A stretch of DNA of 38,103 nucleotides from positions 1 to 38,103 of the forward strand of contig JAFGNZ010000005.1 of the NCBI GenBank assembly GCA_016926755.1. Direction: 5' to 3'. A program made the position numbers and the translations under genes. This DNA is from Myxococcaceae bacterium (GTDB lineage Bacteria > Myxococcota > Myxococcia > Myxococcales > Myxococcaceae). Below are positions 1 to 7,782 of the stretch, in pieces. The first letter of the stretch is position 1. Every line of letters starts with the position of its first letter. Under the pieces are notes generated by a model. It ran no database searches. It worked only from the letters and a program-made list of their open reading frames with translations, and was not told the DNA's origin.

Positions 1-37
1 CTCTTGAGCCGTCCGCCTGGAGCCTATGGGGTGCCTC

Positions 38-208
38 CTATGCGCCCTCTTCGCTCTGCCTCATTCGCCGACAAGCTCCTAGGGCACCGATCAGTTTGAA
101 GGCGAGTAATTCCGACCACTTAAGTGCAGCACGTCGACGTGACGCCCGTCCGGCCAGCATCCCGTGTATGGCGCCGGTGGTAGCGCCGTGGTCGCCCCAG
201 TGAGCCAT
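38..208 (-). CDS. possible small ORF or 3' gene remnant, unrecognised
   Basis: A short minus-strand frame of 56 codons runs from an ATG at 208 to a TAG at 38-40. The same frame stays open upstream to a TAA near position 250, so it may be the end of a broken gene. The product would be basic with a short hydrophobic patch (LLAFKLIGALGA). I recognise no family. Base composition is less GC3-biased than in the genes that follow, so this may simply be non-coding. Confidence 0.15.
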   Translation of the reverse strand: MAHWGDHGATTGAIHGMLAGRASRRRAALKWSELLAFKLIGALGACRRMRQSEEGA

Positions 209-308
209 ACCCCTTCCGGCTAAGGTGCGGCTAACTTGCTGCTGTGTAGCGGGTCCTGTAGCTTAGGGGCTCAGAGCAAATCAAATATTCCATGAATTCC
301 GATTTTTA

Positions 309-341
309 ATCTCCAGTCAACCTCTCGGAATCACTGGAGAT
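309..341 (+). promoter_or_regulatory. 9-bp inverted repeat over the sheath gene leader
   Basis: ATCTCCAGT at 309-317 is perfectly complementary to ACTGGAGAT at 333-341, with a 15-nt spacer. The right arm contains the GGAG (336-339) that would serve the ATG at 351. It could be a protein-binding operator or an RNA hairpin covering that ribosome site. Translation from the ATG at 369, which has its own AGGAG, would be less affected. Confidence 0.4.
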
Positions 342-350
342 ATCAATTCG

Positions 351-2033
351 ATGGCCCTAGGAGAGGGCATGAGCCAGACCATGAGTCCAGAGAGTGCGCG
401 GGTGCGTTTGTTGGTGGCGGGGGCCTTCACCGCCTCGCCCTCGGGCCGCAGGTTCCTCCTCACCGGGGACTCCTTCGCCGCGGAGCTGGCCAAGGCCGCC
501 TCCGGGTTGCGCGTCACCGTGCCGGATCGACTGGGCGACGCCGAGCTGCGCTCCTTCGAGCTGTCCTTCGACAAGCTGCGCGCCTTCCAGGTGATGGACC
601 TCATCGCCGCGGTGCCGGAGCTCAAGAAGCTCCAGGCGCTCACCGAGGGCTTCATGAAGGCGGACCCCTCTCGCCCCCTCACCCCGGAGGAGGGCGCCGC
701 GCGCGTGGCGGAGGTGGTGGGCGCCGGACGCCTGTCCTCCGCCGTCTTCGCGGCGCTGGGCGGCACCCCCGAGCCCGTCGCCCAGGCCACCGCGAGCCCC
801 CCGGCCGCTCAGGCCAGCGGTGGAGGCGATCTCGTCAATGAGCTGCTCGCCAAGGCGGAGACCCCCTCGGCGACCGCCACCGCCAAGGCGGGCGTGGATG
901 CCTTCGTGCGCGCCATGGCGCCCAAGGCCGCTGGCCCCGCTCGCATGAGCCCGGACGCGCGCCGGGCCGTGCGCGACGCCATCGAGCTGGCGCTGATCCA
1001 CACCGCGAAGGACCTGCTGGCCGCCGAGCCCGTGGCGCGAATCGAGGCAGGGTGGCGAGGCCTGAAGTTCCTCCTGGAGCAGTGCCCCACCGCGTCCGGC
1101 ATCGCCGTCGAGGTGGTGGACGTGGAGCCCGCCCAGGTGTCCGAGGCGGTGGAGAAGGCGGTGGAGGCCGAGCCCTTCGAGCGCCCGGACGTGTGCTTCG
1201 TCGTCGACGCCACGGACGAGGTGGCCCGGCTGCGCAAGCTGAGCTCGATTGGCGAGGAGGCGCAGGTGCCCGTGGTGGTGGCGGTGACGCCCGCGCTGCT
1301 GGGCACGACGCTGGCGGAGCTGCCCACCGCGCTGGACGACGCGAAGCTCGGCACCGAGGGAGACTGGGCCGAGCTGCGCAAGGATGACGGCTCGCGCTGG
1401 CTGTGCCCCGTCCTCAACCGCATGGTGGCCGCCAGCGAGAAGCGCGGGGTGCTCAACCGCGCCAGCTTCGCCAGCCCCGCGTTCGCCGTGGCGGCGATGC
1501 TCGCGGCCAGCTTCCAGGCCACCACGGGCTTCGCGCGCATCACCGGCCAGGCGGGCGGCCTGCGCGCCCCGGGGACGTGGGAGCCCCCCAGCGGGAAGGA
1601 CGCGGGCTCGGCCTACCCCACCGAGGCCTTCCTCTCCATCCGCGCGCAGACGCGCCTGTCCGAGCTGGGCCTCCTCGGCGTGGGCAGCGGGCGCAACACG
1701 GACATGCTGCTGCTCTCGGTGGCGCCCATGGCGTGCGGCAACCCCCACGTGATGCCGCTGCCGGCGCAGATCCTCACCGGCCGCATCGTCCGCTTCGCGC
1801 TCTGGGTGAGGGATCAGCTCCCGGCGGGCTCCAGCGCGCAGGAGATGTCGGCCATGTTCTCCCAGGCCGCGGAGATCTTCCTCTTCGGCGGCTCGCAGGA
1901 GATCGGCAAGCTGGAGGCGCAGCTCGTGCCGGGCGAGGGAGGCAGCCAGCTCATCCAGGTGGGCGCCGTGGTGCGGCCCGAGCAGGCGGGCACCCGCTTC
2001 CACCTCGAGTTCTCCCTGCCGCTGCGCCGCTGA
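351..2033 (+). CDS. TssB-TssC-like fused type VI sheath protein, orphan
   Basis: The 560-residue product looks like the small and large subunits of a T6SS contractile sheath in one chain. Residues about 15-100 resemble TssB (VipA): an RxLVxGxF start, a VPDRLG stretch, a 'FELSFDKLRAF' segment and a 'VPELKKLQAL' end. An Ala/Pro/Thr-rich linker at about 145-200 follows. Residues about 205-560 resemble TssC (VipB), including IEAGWRGLKFLLEQ (TssC usually has EAxWRGLxxL) and a C-terminal sheath-like region. A full T6SS would also need baseplate, Hcp, VgrG, TssM and ClpV genes; none is in this window. The ATG at 351 has GGAG 11 nt upstream. The ATG at 369 has AGGAG 5 nt upstream and may be the true start. 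The family assignment is by eye; the fold could also belong to a non-T6SS contractile system. Confidence 0.65.
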   Translation: MALGEGMSQTMSPESARVRLLVAGAFTASPSGRRFLLTGDSFAAELAKAASGLRVTVPDRLGDAELRSFELSFDKLRAFQVMDLIAAVPELKKLQALTEGFMKADPSRPLTPEEGAARVAEVVGAGRLSSAVFAALGGTPEPVAQATASPPAAQASGGGDLVNELLAKAETPSATATAKAGVDAFVRAMAPKAAGPARMSPDARRAVRDAIELALIHTAKDLLAAEPVARIEAGWRGLKFLLEQCPTASGIAVEVVDVEPAQVSEAVEKAVEAEPFERPDVCFVVDATDEVARLRKLSSIGEEAQVPVVVAVTPALLGTTLAELPTALDDAKLGTEGDWAELRKDDGSRWLCPVLNRMVAASEKRGVLNRASFASPAFAVAAMLAASFQATTGFARITGQAGGLRAPGTWEPPSGKDAGSAYPTEAFLSIRAQTRLSELGLLGVGSGRNTDMLLLSVAPMACGNPHVMPLPAQILTGRIVRFALWVRDQLPAGSSAQEMSAMFSQAAEIFLFGGSQEIGKLEAQLVPGEGGSQLIQVGAVVRPEQAGTRFHLEFSLPLRR

Positions 2034-2048
2034 GCCCTCGCGCTCAGC
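2029..2048. terminator. hairpin spanning two convergent stop codons
   Basis: GCTGAG (2029-2034) and CTCAGC (2043-2048) form a perfect 6-bp stem with an 8-nt loop. It covers the stop of the sheath-like gene (2031-2033) and of the convergent DUF6483-like gene (2044-2046). It may act as a bidirectional terminator, but there is no U-run on either side. Confidence 0.3.
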
Positions 2049-2490
2049 CGGGGGGCCCGCCCGCCAGCAGCCGCTGGTAATGCTCGGAGAGCAGCGTGGG
2101 CGCCACGTTGGCCCGCAGCGAGGCGAACACCCGCGCGTCCTCGCCCTCGAGCGTCGCCCCCAGCTCCCGCGCCTCCAGGAAGAGCTCCAGCGCGAGCCCC
2201 CACCGGAGCGCCGCCCGCGCGCCGTCTCCCTGCTCCTGGAGCAGCGCTCCCTCCTCGGCCACCAGCCGCGCCAGCCCCACCACTCGGAGCGGGTGCCCGA
2301 GCAGCCGCGCCGTGGAGGCCGCGTCCGCCATCGTCAGCACGCCGTACTCCATGCCCAGCACCGTCAGCGCCGTGTCGCGGATGAGCTGCCGGGCGTCCTC
2401 CGCCCGTTGCTCGCGCCGGGCCTTCATGAGGGCGGCGAACGCTTCGGCGAGCTGCTCGATGAGCCTCTCGATGTAGTCCTTGCGAATCAT
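2044..2490 (-). CDS. DUF6483-like small helical protein
   Basis: A 148-residue protein, cytoplasmic by appearance (no signal peptide or membrane segment). It starts MIRKDYIERLIEQLAEAF, which matches the (I/F)xxDYIxRxIEQL start typical of the DUF6483 family as I recall it. The rest is predicted helical and rich in Ala, Leu and Arg, and could pack like a TPR fold. Function is unknown. It is convergent with the sheath-like gene 10 nt away and divergent from the DUF3592 gene, with about 96 nt between them. It need not be linked to the sheath gene. The start at 2490 is preceded by AGGAGAT on its own strand, a good ribosome site. Confidence 0.65.
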   Translation of the reverse strand: MIRKDYIERLIEQLAEAFAALMKARREQRAEDARQLIRDTALTVLGMEYGVLTMADAASTARLLGHPLRVVGLARLVAEEGALLQEQGDGARAALRWGLALELFLEARELGATLEGEDARVFASLRANVAPTLLSEHYQRLLAGGPPG

Positions 2491-2533
2491 ATCTCCTCGG
2501 CTGGCAGTACTTTGCCCGTGGAGTCTGATTGCG

Positions 2534-2549
2534 CCAGGTCTCGACCTGG
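2534..2549. promoter_or_regulatory. palindrome in divergent intergenic region
   Basis: CCAGGTC (2534-2540) and GACCTGG (2543-2549) are 7-bp perfect inverted arms around 2 nt. The site lies between the divergent DUF6483-like and DUF3592 genes, about 40 nt before the second start. The geometry suits a dimeric regulator operator. No regulator gene is adjacent. Confidence 0.35.
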
Positions 2550-2586
2550 GCTCTGCTGGCCCGCGGATTCAGCTTGGAGGCACAGC

Positions 2587-2991
2587 GTGTGGATCATCGG
2601 TCTCATCCTGGCGGTGGTGGGCATCGGGCTCGTGGTGGGCAGCATCGTCGCAGCCTCTCGCACGAAGCGCTTCCTCGCCACCGCTCAAGAGGCCCGGGCC
2701 GAAGTCATCGGCATGCACGTGAGCTCAGGCACCCAGAGCAGCCGGGCGTACTTCCCCGTGCTCCGCTACCGGACGCAGAAGGGGGCCACGCATGAGGTGA
2801 CGTCCTCCGTGGGCTCCAACCCGCCTCGCTACAAGGAGGGCGACAGCGTCGTCATCCTGTACGAGCCGGCGAACCCCACGAACGTGCGCATCCACACCTT
2901 CTCCAACGTGTGGCTCGTCCCGATGATCCTCGGCGGCATCGGCGGCATCTTCATCCTCGTCGGCGGCGTGCTGGCGGCCGTGATGCGCTGA
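2587..2991 (+). CDS. DUF3592 membrane protein
   Basis: A 134-residue protein with a hydrophobic segment at about residues 2-22 and another at about 108-130, enclosing a soluble beta-rich domain. That domain has the DUF3592 pattern: an A-x-V-x-G motif after the first helix, 'YFPVLRYRTQKG', and 'YKEGDSVVILYEPANP', where the family usually has a YxxGdxVxVlYdPxnP motif. The exact role is unknown. The frame is open far upstream (to 2080), but that part is antisense to the DUF6483-like gene. I chose the GTG at 2587 because TTGGAGG lies 6 nt upstream (2574-2580) and the protein then starts in its first membrane helix. Confidence 0.75.
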   Translation: MWIIGLILAVVGIGLVVGSIVAASRTKRFLATAQEARAEVIGMHVSSGTQSSRAYFPVLRYRTQKGATHEVTSSVGSNPPRYKEGDSVVILYEPANPTNVRIHTFSNVWLVPMILGGIGGIFILVGGVLAAVMR

Positions 2992-2999
2992 GCCTCAGC
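2987..2999. terminator. palindrome spanning two convergent stop codons
   Basis: GCTGAG (2987-2992), C, CTCAGC (2994-2999) is a perfect palindrome covering the stop of the DUF3592 gene (2989-2991) and of the convergent acetyltransferase (2995-2997). The single-base centre forces a smaller stem. It repeats the arm sequences seen at 2029-2048, though stop-codon context may explain much of that. Confidence 0.2.
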
Positions 3000-3525
3000 C
3001 CTTCAGCCGCAGGAGAAAGGCCTCCAGGTACACCAGGGGCAGGTAGTCGAGATCTCCCTCGGGTGTCCGCACGTAGCCGCGCCGCTGGTACATGCTCACC
3101 ACTCCGTGGACGCCCCTGCGCACGTGCAGCCCCACGGCGTCCACGCCCCACTGGCGCGCGAGGCCCTCCGCCGCGTCCAGCAGCGGGCGCCCCAGGCCCG
3201 TGCCGTGGTAGCGCACCGCCGTGGCGAGGTGCCGCAGATCCACGCTCCTCGGCGTCCAGGCCTCCGAGCCAGGGGCTCCCGGCGGGAAGAGCGACACCGT
3301 GCCCGCCACCTCCCCGTCCACCTCGGCCACCAGCACCGTGGCCACCGCGCGCTTGCTCGCCACGTCCCGCAGCGCGCGCTTGCGCTCCTCCGTGTACACC
3401 ACCTCCGGCATCTTCCTGGCGTACTGGGTGACGTACGCCTCGATGAGCAGCTCGCCAATGGTGACGTCATCCTCGGGCCGGGCCTCGCGGATGATCGCCC
3501 GGCCCGCCACGCTCGTGTCGCTCAT
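2995..3525 (-). CDS. GNAT-family N-acetyltransferase
   Basis: A 176-residue single-domain protein with the GNAT fold order: 'RAIIREARPED' as beta-1, 'TVLVAEVDGEVAGTVSLF' as beta-2 to beta-4, and an acetyl-CoA pyrophosphate loop at residues about 105-118 (RYHGTGLGRPLLD, fitting (R/Q)xxGxG/A). A late 'SMYQRRGYVR' matches the usual FYxxxGF segment. The acceptor (small molecule or protein) cannot be read from sequence. The frame is open to 3663, but those codons overlap the DUF4091 gene region and do not look coding. The ATG at 3525, giving MSDTSVAGRA, is the sensible start. It is convergent with the DUF3592 gene and lies just downstream of the DUF4091 gene on the same strand. Confidence 0.85.
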   Translation of the reverse strand: MSDTSVAGRAIIREARPEDDVTIGELLIEAYVTQYARKMPEVVYTEERKRALRDVASKRAVATVLVAEVDGEVAGTVSLFPPGAPGSEAWTPRSVDLRHLATAVRYHGTGLGRPLLDAAEGLARQWGVDAVGLHVRRGVHGVVSMYQRRGYVRTPEGDLDYLPLVYLEAFLLRLKG

Positions 3526-3545
3526 GGGCGGCGCTCTATCACACC

Positions 3546-5441
3546 TCAGCCGCCCCGGCCTGGGCGGCGAGCACGGGCGAAGGCCCGGCGGCGCTCGAGC
3601 AGCAGCCACCCCATCAAGAGGAGCGCACCGCCCACGGCCTCCGTGGCTCCGCTCGTGCTGCACCCGGCCGCGGGCTCCGCCTCCGGGTCCAGCGAGGCCC
3701 CGGGCGACCGCGGGTCCGAAGTCACAGGGGCCCCTGCCTGCGGCGGAGCGCTCGTCCCGGGGGCGGGCGAAGCCTCTGGCGCGCTCGGCCCCGTGGCCGG
3801 CTGGGTCCCGCCCGTCAGCTCCAGGTAGCGCTCGATGAGCGCCAACCGCGCCCGCTCGAAGGCCGCGCCGTCATCCGTCACGCGCGAGGCCGAGGGGATC
3901 AGCTCTCGGGCGATCTTCCGCGCGAAGGAAGGATCCCCCGCGTCGCTCACCGCCTTCAGCCACTCGTAGTCCTGCACGCCCAGGCGGATGAGCTTCAGCC
4001 GGATGGAGGCCACCGGCACATCCGTCGCCCCGCCAATGGCCGAGGGCGTCCCCGGGTAGAACAGCGTCCCGTCCCCGTTGCCGTTGTAGCGGAACTGGTC
4101 CGTCCACGCCGACGCCAGCATCCCCACCGTCTGGTAGTACAGCTCGCCCGTCGCGCCCTCCAGGAAGCTCACCCACTCCATCGCCCGGGCCTTCGCCGCG
4201 GAGCGGTCCACCATGTACGAGGGCCACCCGGCGCCCGGCTTGTTCTCCGGCGCGTTCGTCCCGTATGCGCAGCCGTGGCTCATGCAGCTCTGGTAGAGCC
4301 ACAGCTCGCGCCTCGGCCGCGCCAGGAAGGCGTCGTACGTGGAGCGCTGCCCGTCGATGTGGTTCACCAGCGGCACCGCCAGATCGATCAGCTCCTCCAA
4401 CCGGTAGCGGGCCAGCTCGCGCGCGTTCGTCGTCACCAGCGTGCGCAGCCCTGGCGCCACTCGCCGCGTCAGCTCCGCGCGCTTGCGCAGCGCTTCGAAC
4501 GAGATGCCATGGGGCGGCTCGTCCCCCACGTAGTCGTAGGCCCGCTCCAGCCAGCCGCGCTCCTGGAAGTGGGCCGCGAAGTCCGCGACGCCCTGCTCCG
4601 AGGGCTCGCCCACGTACTCCACGCTCGTCATCCGCGCGCCCGGCAGCCGCGTCTCCGCCGTGCCGTCCAGCAGCGGCCCCCATGTCGCGTCGAAGGTGCT
4701 CCAGGGCCGAGGCACGCGCGGGAAGGCGCTGGAGAGCGTGATGCGGTGCTCGAGCGCCATGCGGTGGTAGCGCGGCAGCAGCGCCTCCTGCTGCTCCACC
4801 GAGCAGTCCGGGCTCCCCGTGTGCGCCAGGCACACGTGGGGCGGCCAGAGCAGGAAGGCCGAGGCCAGCGAGGGGGTGCTCGGCAGCTCCGCGGCCACCA
4901 CCGTCAGCCGCACCGGCACCTCCGAGGCGTGGCCCTGGGCCGTCACGGCCACGGTGCCGCGGTACTCACCCGGCGGCGCGTTCACCGGGACGTGCACATC
5001 CACCCAGACGGCGCGCGCCTCGCGCGCGGGCACGTCGAAGGGGAAGGCCCGGCGCTGCTCACCGGCGATCTCGTCCACGTCGGGCACCAGCCCGTCCGGC
5101 CAGAGGCCCACCGGCGTTCCGGGCACCGAGGCCCGCTTCGTGTTCAGGTACGCCACGCGATACAGCGTCACGTCCGCGCCGGAGATGCGCGCGGGCCCCT
5201 CCAGTCCGCTCAGGCTCGCGCTCACATCACGCAGCCCGGTGTCTCCCCCGTGCACCCCCACCTGGAAGGAGACGAACTCGTTGCGCGCGCCGGTGAGGTG
5301 CAGCTCGGACTGGGCGCGCGGCGCGGCGTCGGGGCGGAGCTTGACCATCGCGCTCTCTCCCCAGGCGACCGGGGCTGAGGCAACGGCAGGGAGGGCGAGG
5401 GACAGCACCAGCAGGCCGAGGGCGGGCTTCATGAATGACAT
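3546..5441 (-). CDS. secreted DUF4091 protein with MYXO-CTERM tail
   Basis: A 631-residue exported protein. It has an N-terminal signal peptide (MSFMKPALGLLVLSLALPAVASA), a beta-sandwich region, then a TIM-barrel-like region typical of DUF4091 / glycoside hydrolase 123-like proteins ('WLERAYDYVGDEPP', 'LWLYQSC', a late 'IRLKLIRLGVQDYEWLKAV'). A Pro/Ala/Thr-rich spacer follows, and the protein ends in a MYXO-CTERM signal: GCSTSG, a hydrophobic helix, then ERRRAFARARR. Known MYXO-CTERM proteins are sorted to the cell surface by a myxosortase acting at the Cys. The 'DEPP' acidic residues fit a hydrolase active site, but the substrate is unknown. Start: the frame is open to 5609, but codons before 5441 do not form a signal peptide. 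The ATG at 5432 is an equal alternative. Confidence 0.8.
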   Translation of the reverse strand: MSFMKPALGLLVLSLALPAVASAPVAWGESAMVKLRPDAAPRAQSELHLTGARNEFVSFQVGVHGGDTGLRDVSASLSGLEGPARISGADVTLYRVAYLNTKRASVPGTPVGLWPDGLVPDVDEIAGEQRRAFPFDVPAREARAVWVDVHVPVNAPPGEYRGTVAVTAQGHASEVPVRLTVVAAELPSTPSLASAFLLWPPHVCLAHTGSPDCSVEQQEALLPRYHRMALEHRITLSSAFPRVPRPWSTFDATWGPLLDGTAETRLPGARMTSVEYVGEPSEQGVADFAAHFQERGWLERAYDYVGDEPPHGISFEALRKRAELTRRVAPGLRTLVTTNARELARYRLEELIDLAVPLVNHIDGQRSTYDAFLARPRRELWLYQSCMSHGCAYGTNAPENKPGAGWPSYMVDRSAAKARAMEWVSFLEGATGELYYQTVGMLASAWTDQFRYNGNGDGTLFYPGTPSAIGGATDVPVASIRLKLIRLGVQDYEWLKAVSDAGDPSFARKIARELIPSASRVTDDGAAFERARLALIERYLELTGGTQPATGPSAPEASPAPGTSAPPQAGAPVTSDPRSPGASLDPEAEPAAGCSTSGATEAVGGALLLMGWLLLERRRAFARARRPGRGG

Positions 5442-5627
5442 GCCGGCATCAACGGGGGCACTGCTCAGGTTGCTTCCCGCTGGCCGCGGCCAGGAGAAGG
5501 AGCGCTCGGGCGCCACCCGGCCGGGTCCAACGAGCGCGCAGCCTCCCCGCGGGCTCTCGAGGAGAGGGCTGGCGTCACAGCGCTCGCCCGCACGGGTGCG
5601 CTCATCCACCCCCGCGGCGCCGCCGCC

Positions 5628-6875
5628 TCACAGGTAGCGGCCGATGAGGCGCGGGAGCTGCTCGGCCAGCTTGCGAAACAGTCCCCGCCGGCGCCAGCCG
5701 CTCGCGTGAATCTCGCGCGAGTGCGTCAGATCCCGCTCGAAGCTGGCCGCCAGCGCCGCCGCCAGCGCCGCGTCCTCCACCACCAGCGAGCCCTCCTCCA
5801 CCTGATCCAGCGACAGCGGGTCCATGTTCGTCGAGCCGATGACGCTCAGCCGCTCATCCACCAGGATCGTCTTGGAGTGCATCATCGACAGCTCGTACTC
5901 CCAGATGCGCACCCCGCCCTCCAGCAGCCGCGCGTACGAGGCCCGCTGCCCCGCGTGCACCGGGGCGATGTCGTGGTGGCGGCCCGGCGCCAGCACCCGC
6001 ACGTCCACGCCCTGCTTCGCCTTCAGGATGAGCATGTCGCTGATGTCATCGGACGGGATGAAGTAGGAGTTGGCGATCCACAGCCGGCGCTGGGCCGCGG
6101 CGATCGCCACCAGCGTCATCCGCCGCCCGTCCGAGAGGAACGTCTCCCCCGTGCTGCCCACGAAGCCGGCGCGCGCCTCTCCCTCGGGCGCCAGCGGAGG
6201 GAAGCACTCGGGCGGCAGGTAGTCCCCACCCGCCTCCTGCCAGTTCTCCGCGAAGGCCTGCTGCATGCCTCGCACCGCCGGCCCCCACACCCGCACGTTC
6301 GTGTCGCGCCACTCCTCCGCGTTGCGCGCGTTCCCCTCCCAGCTCTTCCAGATGCCGAACCCGCCCGTGACGCCCACCTCTCCATCACGCACCACGAGTT
6401 TCCGGTGCGTCCGCGCCAGCATGCGCCTCAGGTCCAGCGAGGCGATGGAGCCCTGGATGGGGCGGAAGAGGCGCGTCTCGCAGCCAGCGGCCACCAGCTC
6501 CTTGGACACGGGCTCGAAGTTGATGCTGCCCAGCGGATCCACGAGCACCCGACAGGCCACGCCCGGCTCGCGCTCGCGCACCGCGCGGATCAGCCGATCC
6601 GAGACGTCTCCCGGTCGCCAGATGTAGCTGAGGATGTGGATGCTGGAGCGCGCCGCGCGCACCTCCTCCTCGATGACGTCGAAGATGCGGCCGTTGTCCA
6701 CCAGCTCCACCCGGTGGCCCGGCTCCAGCGCCACGCCCATGGACTGGAAGAACGCCTGCGAAATCCCCTCCGGCCCCTCGGGCACGCTGCGGAGGCGCAG
6801 ATCATGACGATGGTTGGGGTAGGGGCACCCCAGGCATACGAAGGCGAGGATGAGTGCGGGCCAGCAGCGGTTCAC
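5628..6875 (-). CDS. phospholipase D / cardiolipin-synthase-like lipoprotein
   Basis: A 415-residue protein with two HKD motifs, the signature of the PLD superfamily: H157-x-K159-x4-D164 (THRKLVVRD) and H333-x-K335-x4-D340 (MHSKTILVD). Each is followed by the usual GG or GSxN element. The family makes cardiolipin by phosphatidyl transfer or hydrolyses phosphodiesters. The order and spacing here resemble ClsB/Cls C-terminal catalytic halves. The N-terminus is a lipoprotein signal (hydrophobic run ending L-G-C17) rather than the two membrane helices of ClsA, so the enzyme would be envelope-anchored. I therefore cannot say whether it is a cardiolipin synthase or an envelope phospholipase/nuclease. 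It appears monocistronic. Confidence 0.85.
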   Translation of the reverse strand: MNRCWPALILAFVCLGCPYPNHRHDLRLRSVPEGPEGISQAFFQSMGVALEPGHRVELVDNGRIFDVIEEEVRAARSSIHILSYIWRPGDVSDRLIRAVREREPGVACRVLVDPLGSINFEPVSKELVAAGCETRLFRPIQGSIASLDLRRMLARTHRKLVVRDGEVGVTGGFGIWKSWEGNARNAEEWRDTNVRVWGPAVRGMQQAFAENWQEAGGDYLPPECFPPLAPEGEARAGFVGSTGETFLSDGRRMTLVAIAAAQRRLWIANSYFIPSDDISDMLILKAKQGVDVRVLAPGRHHDIAPVHAGQRASYARLLEGGVRIWEYELSMMHSKTILVDERLSVIGSTNMDPLSLDQVEEGSLVVEDAALAAALAASFERDLTHSREIHASGWRRRGLFRKLAEQLPRLIGRYL

Positions 6876-6893
6876 CGCCAGAAGCTATGTCCC

Positions 6894-6910
6894 GAGCCCT
6901 GGCCGGGCTC
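6894..6910. promoter_or_regulatory. small inverted repeat upstream of PLD gene
   Basis: GAGCCC (6894-6899) and GGGCTC (6905-6910) form perfect 6-bp arms around 5 nt. The site is 19 nt upstream of the PLD gene start on its strand, so it could be an operator or a leader hairpin. GC-rich sequence makes chance pairing plausible. Confidence 0.2.
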
Positions 6911-7116
6911 CTGGCCCGCGCGCCTCGAAGCCGGAACTGGATGGCAGCTGACACTTCGCGGCGTGCGGCAATCAACGGCTCGCGCCGGGCTCTGTCGGCT
7001 GGTCGGCCGTGAGTGGCAACCCGCCTCGGGGCACCGGTGGCGATCAACGCGCGCCGTGCCTACCCGTTGGGCCGCCGTGGACGCACTGCTTGCGGGGGCG
7101 TGCGCGGCCAGCCACT

Positions 7117-7773
7117 ATGCAGATCTCCTTCGTCTCCCTGGCCCGAAGCGTCGTCCTGATCTGGCTCCTGTTCTGGGCCACCCTGTCGCTGGCGCAGCCA
7201 GGCACCTCCCTCCGGGGGAGGCCGGCGCCGGAAGCGAGCGGCCGGATCGCGGAGCGTGGCGCCACCGACGCGCCGCTCTCCGCCGGGGCCTGGGTGGCGC
7301 ATGGCACGCTGACGCTGCTGCCGGTGGGGAGTGTGTATGCCACGAGCCGCTTGGGAGACGAGCGCCTCTGGGCCACGGGCGCGCAGGCGGGAGCGGGGAT
7401 GGTGGCGGGGTGGCTGCCTTCACGGCTGCTCTTCCTCCGCCCCCAGGCGTCGGGGCCTCGCTGGATGGAGCTGGAGGTGGCCACCTTCGGGGTGGGCCTG
7501 GTGCTGACGCCGGTGATGAGCGCGCTCGGCACGTGGGGCATGGGCGAGGCGGCCTTCCACGGCAGTCGGAAGCCAGGCGCCGCGTTCCTCGGCGCGATGG
7601 GAGGCGCGGCGGTGGGCATGCTGCTCGGCCTCGCCACCCACGGGCTGCTGGAGTGGCTGGTGGCGCCAGGGGCGAAGCTGAAGTGGGCGCGCCAGCTCAT
7701 CGCGCTGGGCATCATCGGCGCGGGCGCCAGCGCGGGCTACCAGTGGGCGGGCGGCGGGCCGAGGCCTCGGTAG
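7117..7773 (+). CDS. hypothetical exported/membrane protein
   Basis: A 218-residue protein of unknown family. A signal-anchor-like N-terminus (MQISFVSLARSVVLIWLLFWATLSLAQ) has a plausible signal-peptidase site after LSLA. Several Gly/Ala-rich hydrophobic stretches follow at about 60-85, 115-140 and 150-175, plus one near the C-terminus. This pattern suits a small polytopic membrane protein; a small outer-membrane barrel is less likely because the stretches look helical. G/C third positions support coding. The frame is open from 7009, but 7009-7116 lacks the hydrophobic start; the ATG at 7117 begins the signal. No good ribosome site is visible. Neighbours give no functional clue. Confidence 0.6.
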   Translation: MQISFVSLARSVVLIWLLFWATLSLAQPGTSLRGRPAPEASGRIAERGATDAPLSAGAWVAHGTLTLLPVGSVYATSRLGDERLWATGAQAGAGMVAGWLPSRLLFLRPQASGPRWMELEVATFGVGLVLTPVMSALGTWGMGEAAFHGSRKPGAAFLGAMGGAAVGMLLGLATHGLLEWLVAPGAKLKWARQLIALGIIGAGASAGYQWAGGGPRPR

Positions 7774-7782
7774 ACAGGGCCT

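Larger units (their letters stand above)
1..350. other. gene-poor leader region at window start
   Basis: Apart from the doubtful 56-codon frame at 38-208 there is no convincing gene here. GC is lower than in the rest of the window, and 270-310 is AT-rich, which would suit a promoter for the sheath-like gene that starts at 351 or 369. No tRNA, rRNA or insertion-sequence end was recognised. Confidence 0.4.

Noticed and set aside
357-2003. 548-codon minus-strand frame opposite the sheath-like gene
   Set aside because: Arg/His/Gly/Ala-rich shadow of a real GC-rich gene; no domain or ribosome site.
2502-2515. Sigma-54-like promoter TGGCAGTACTTTGC
   Set aside because: The GG and GC elements are 9 nt apart; the consensus needs 10, and the following base does not help.
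2080-2586. Long upstream extension of the DUF3592 frame
   Set aside because: It is antisense to the DUF6483-like gene, His/Arg/Pro-rich, and a strong ribosome site precedes GTG 2587.
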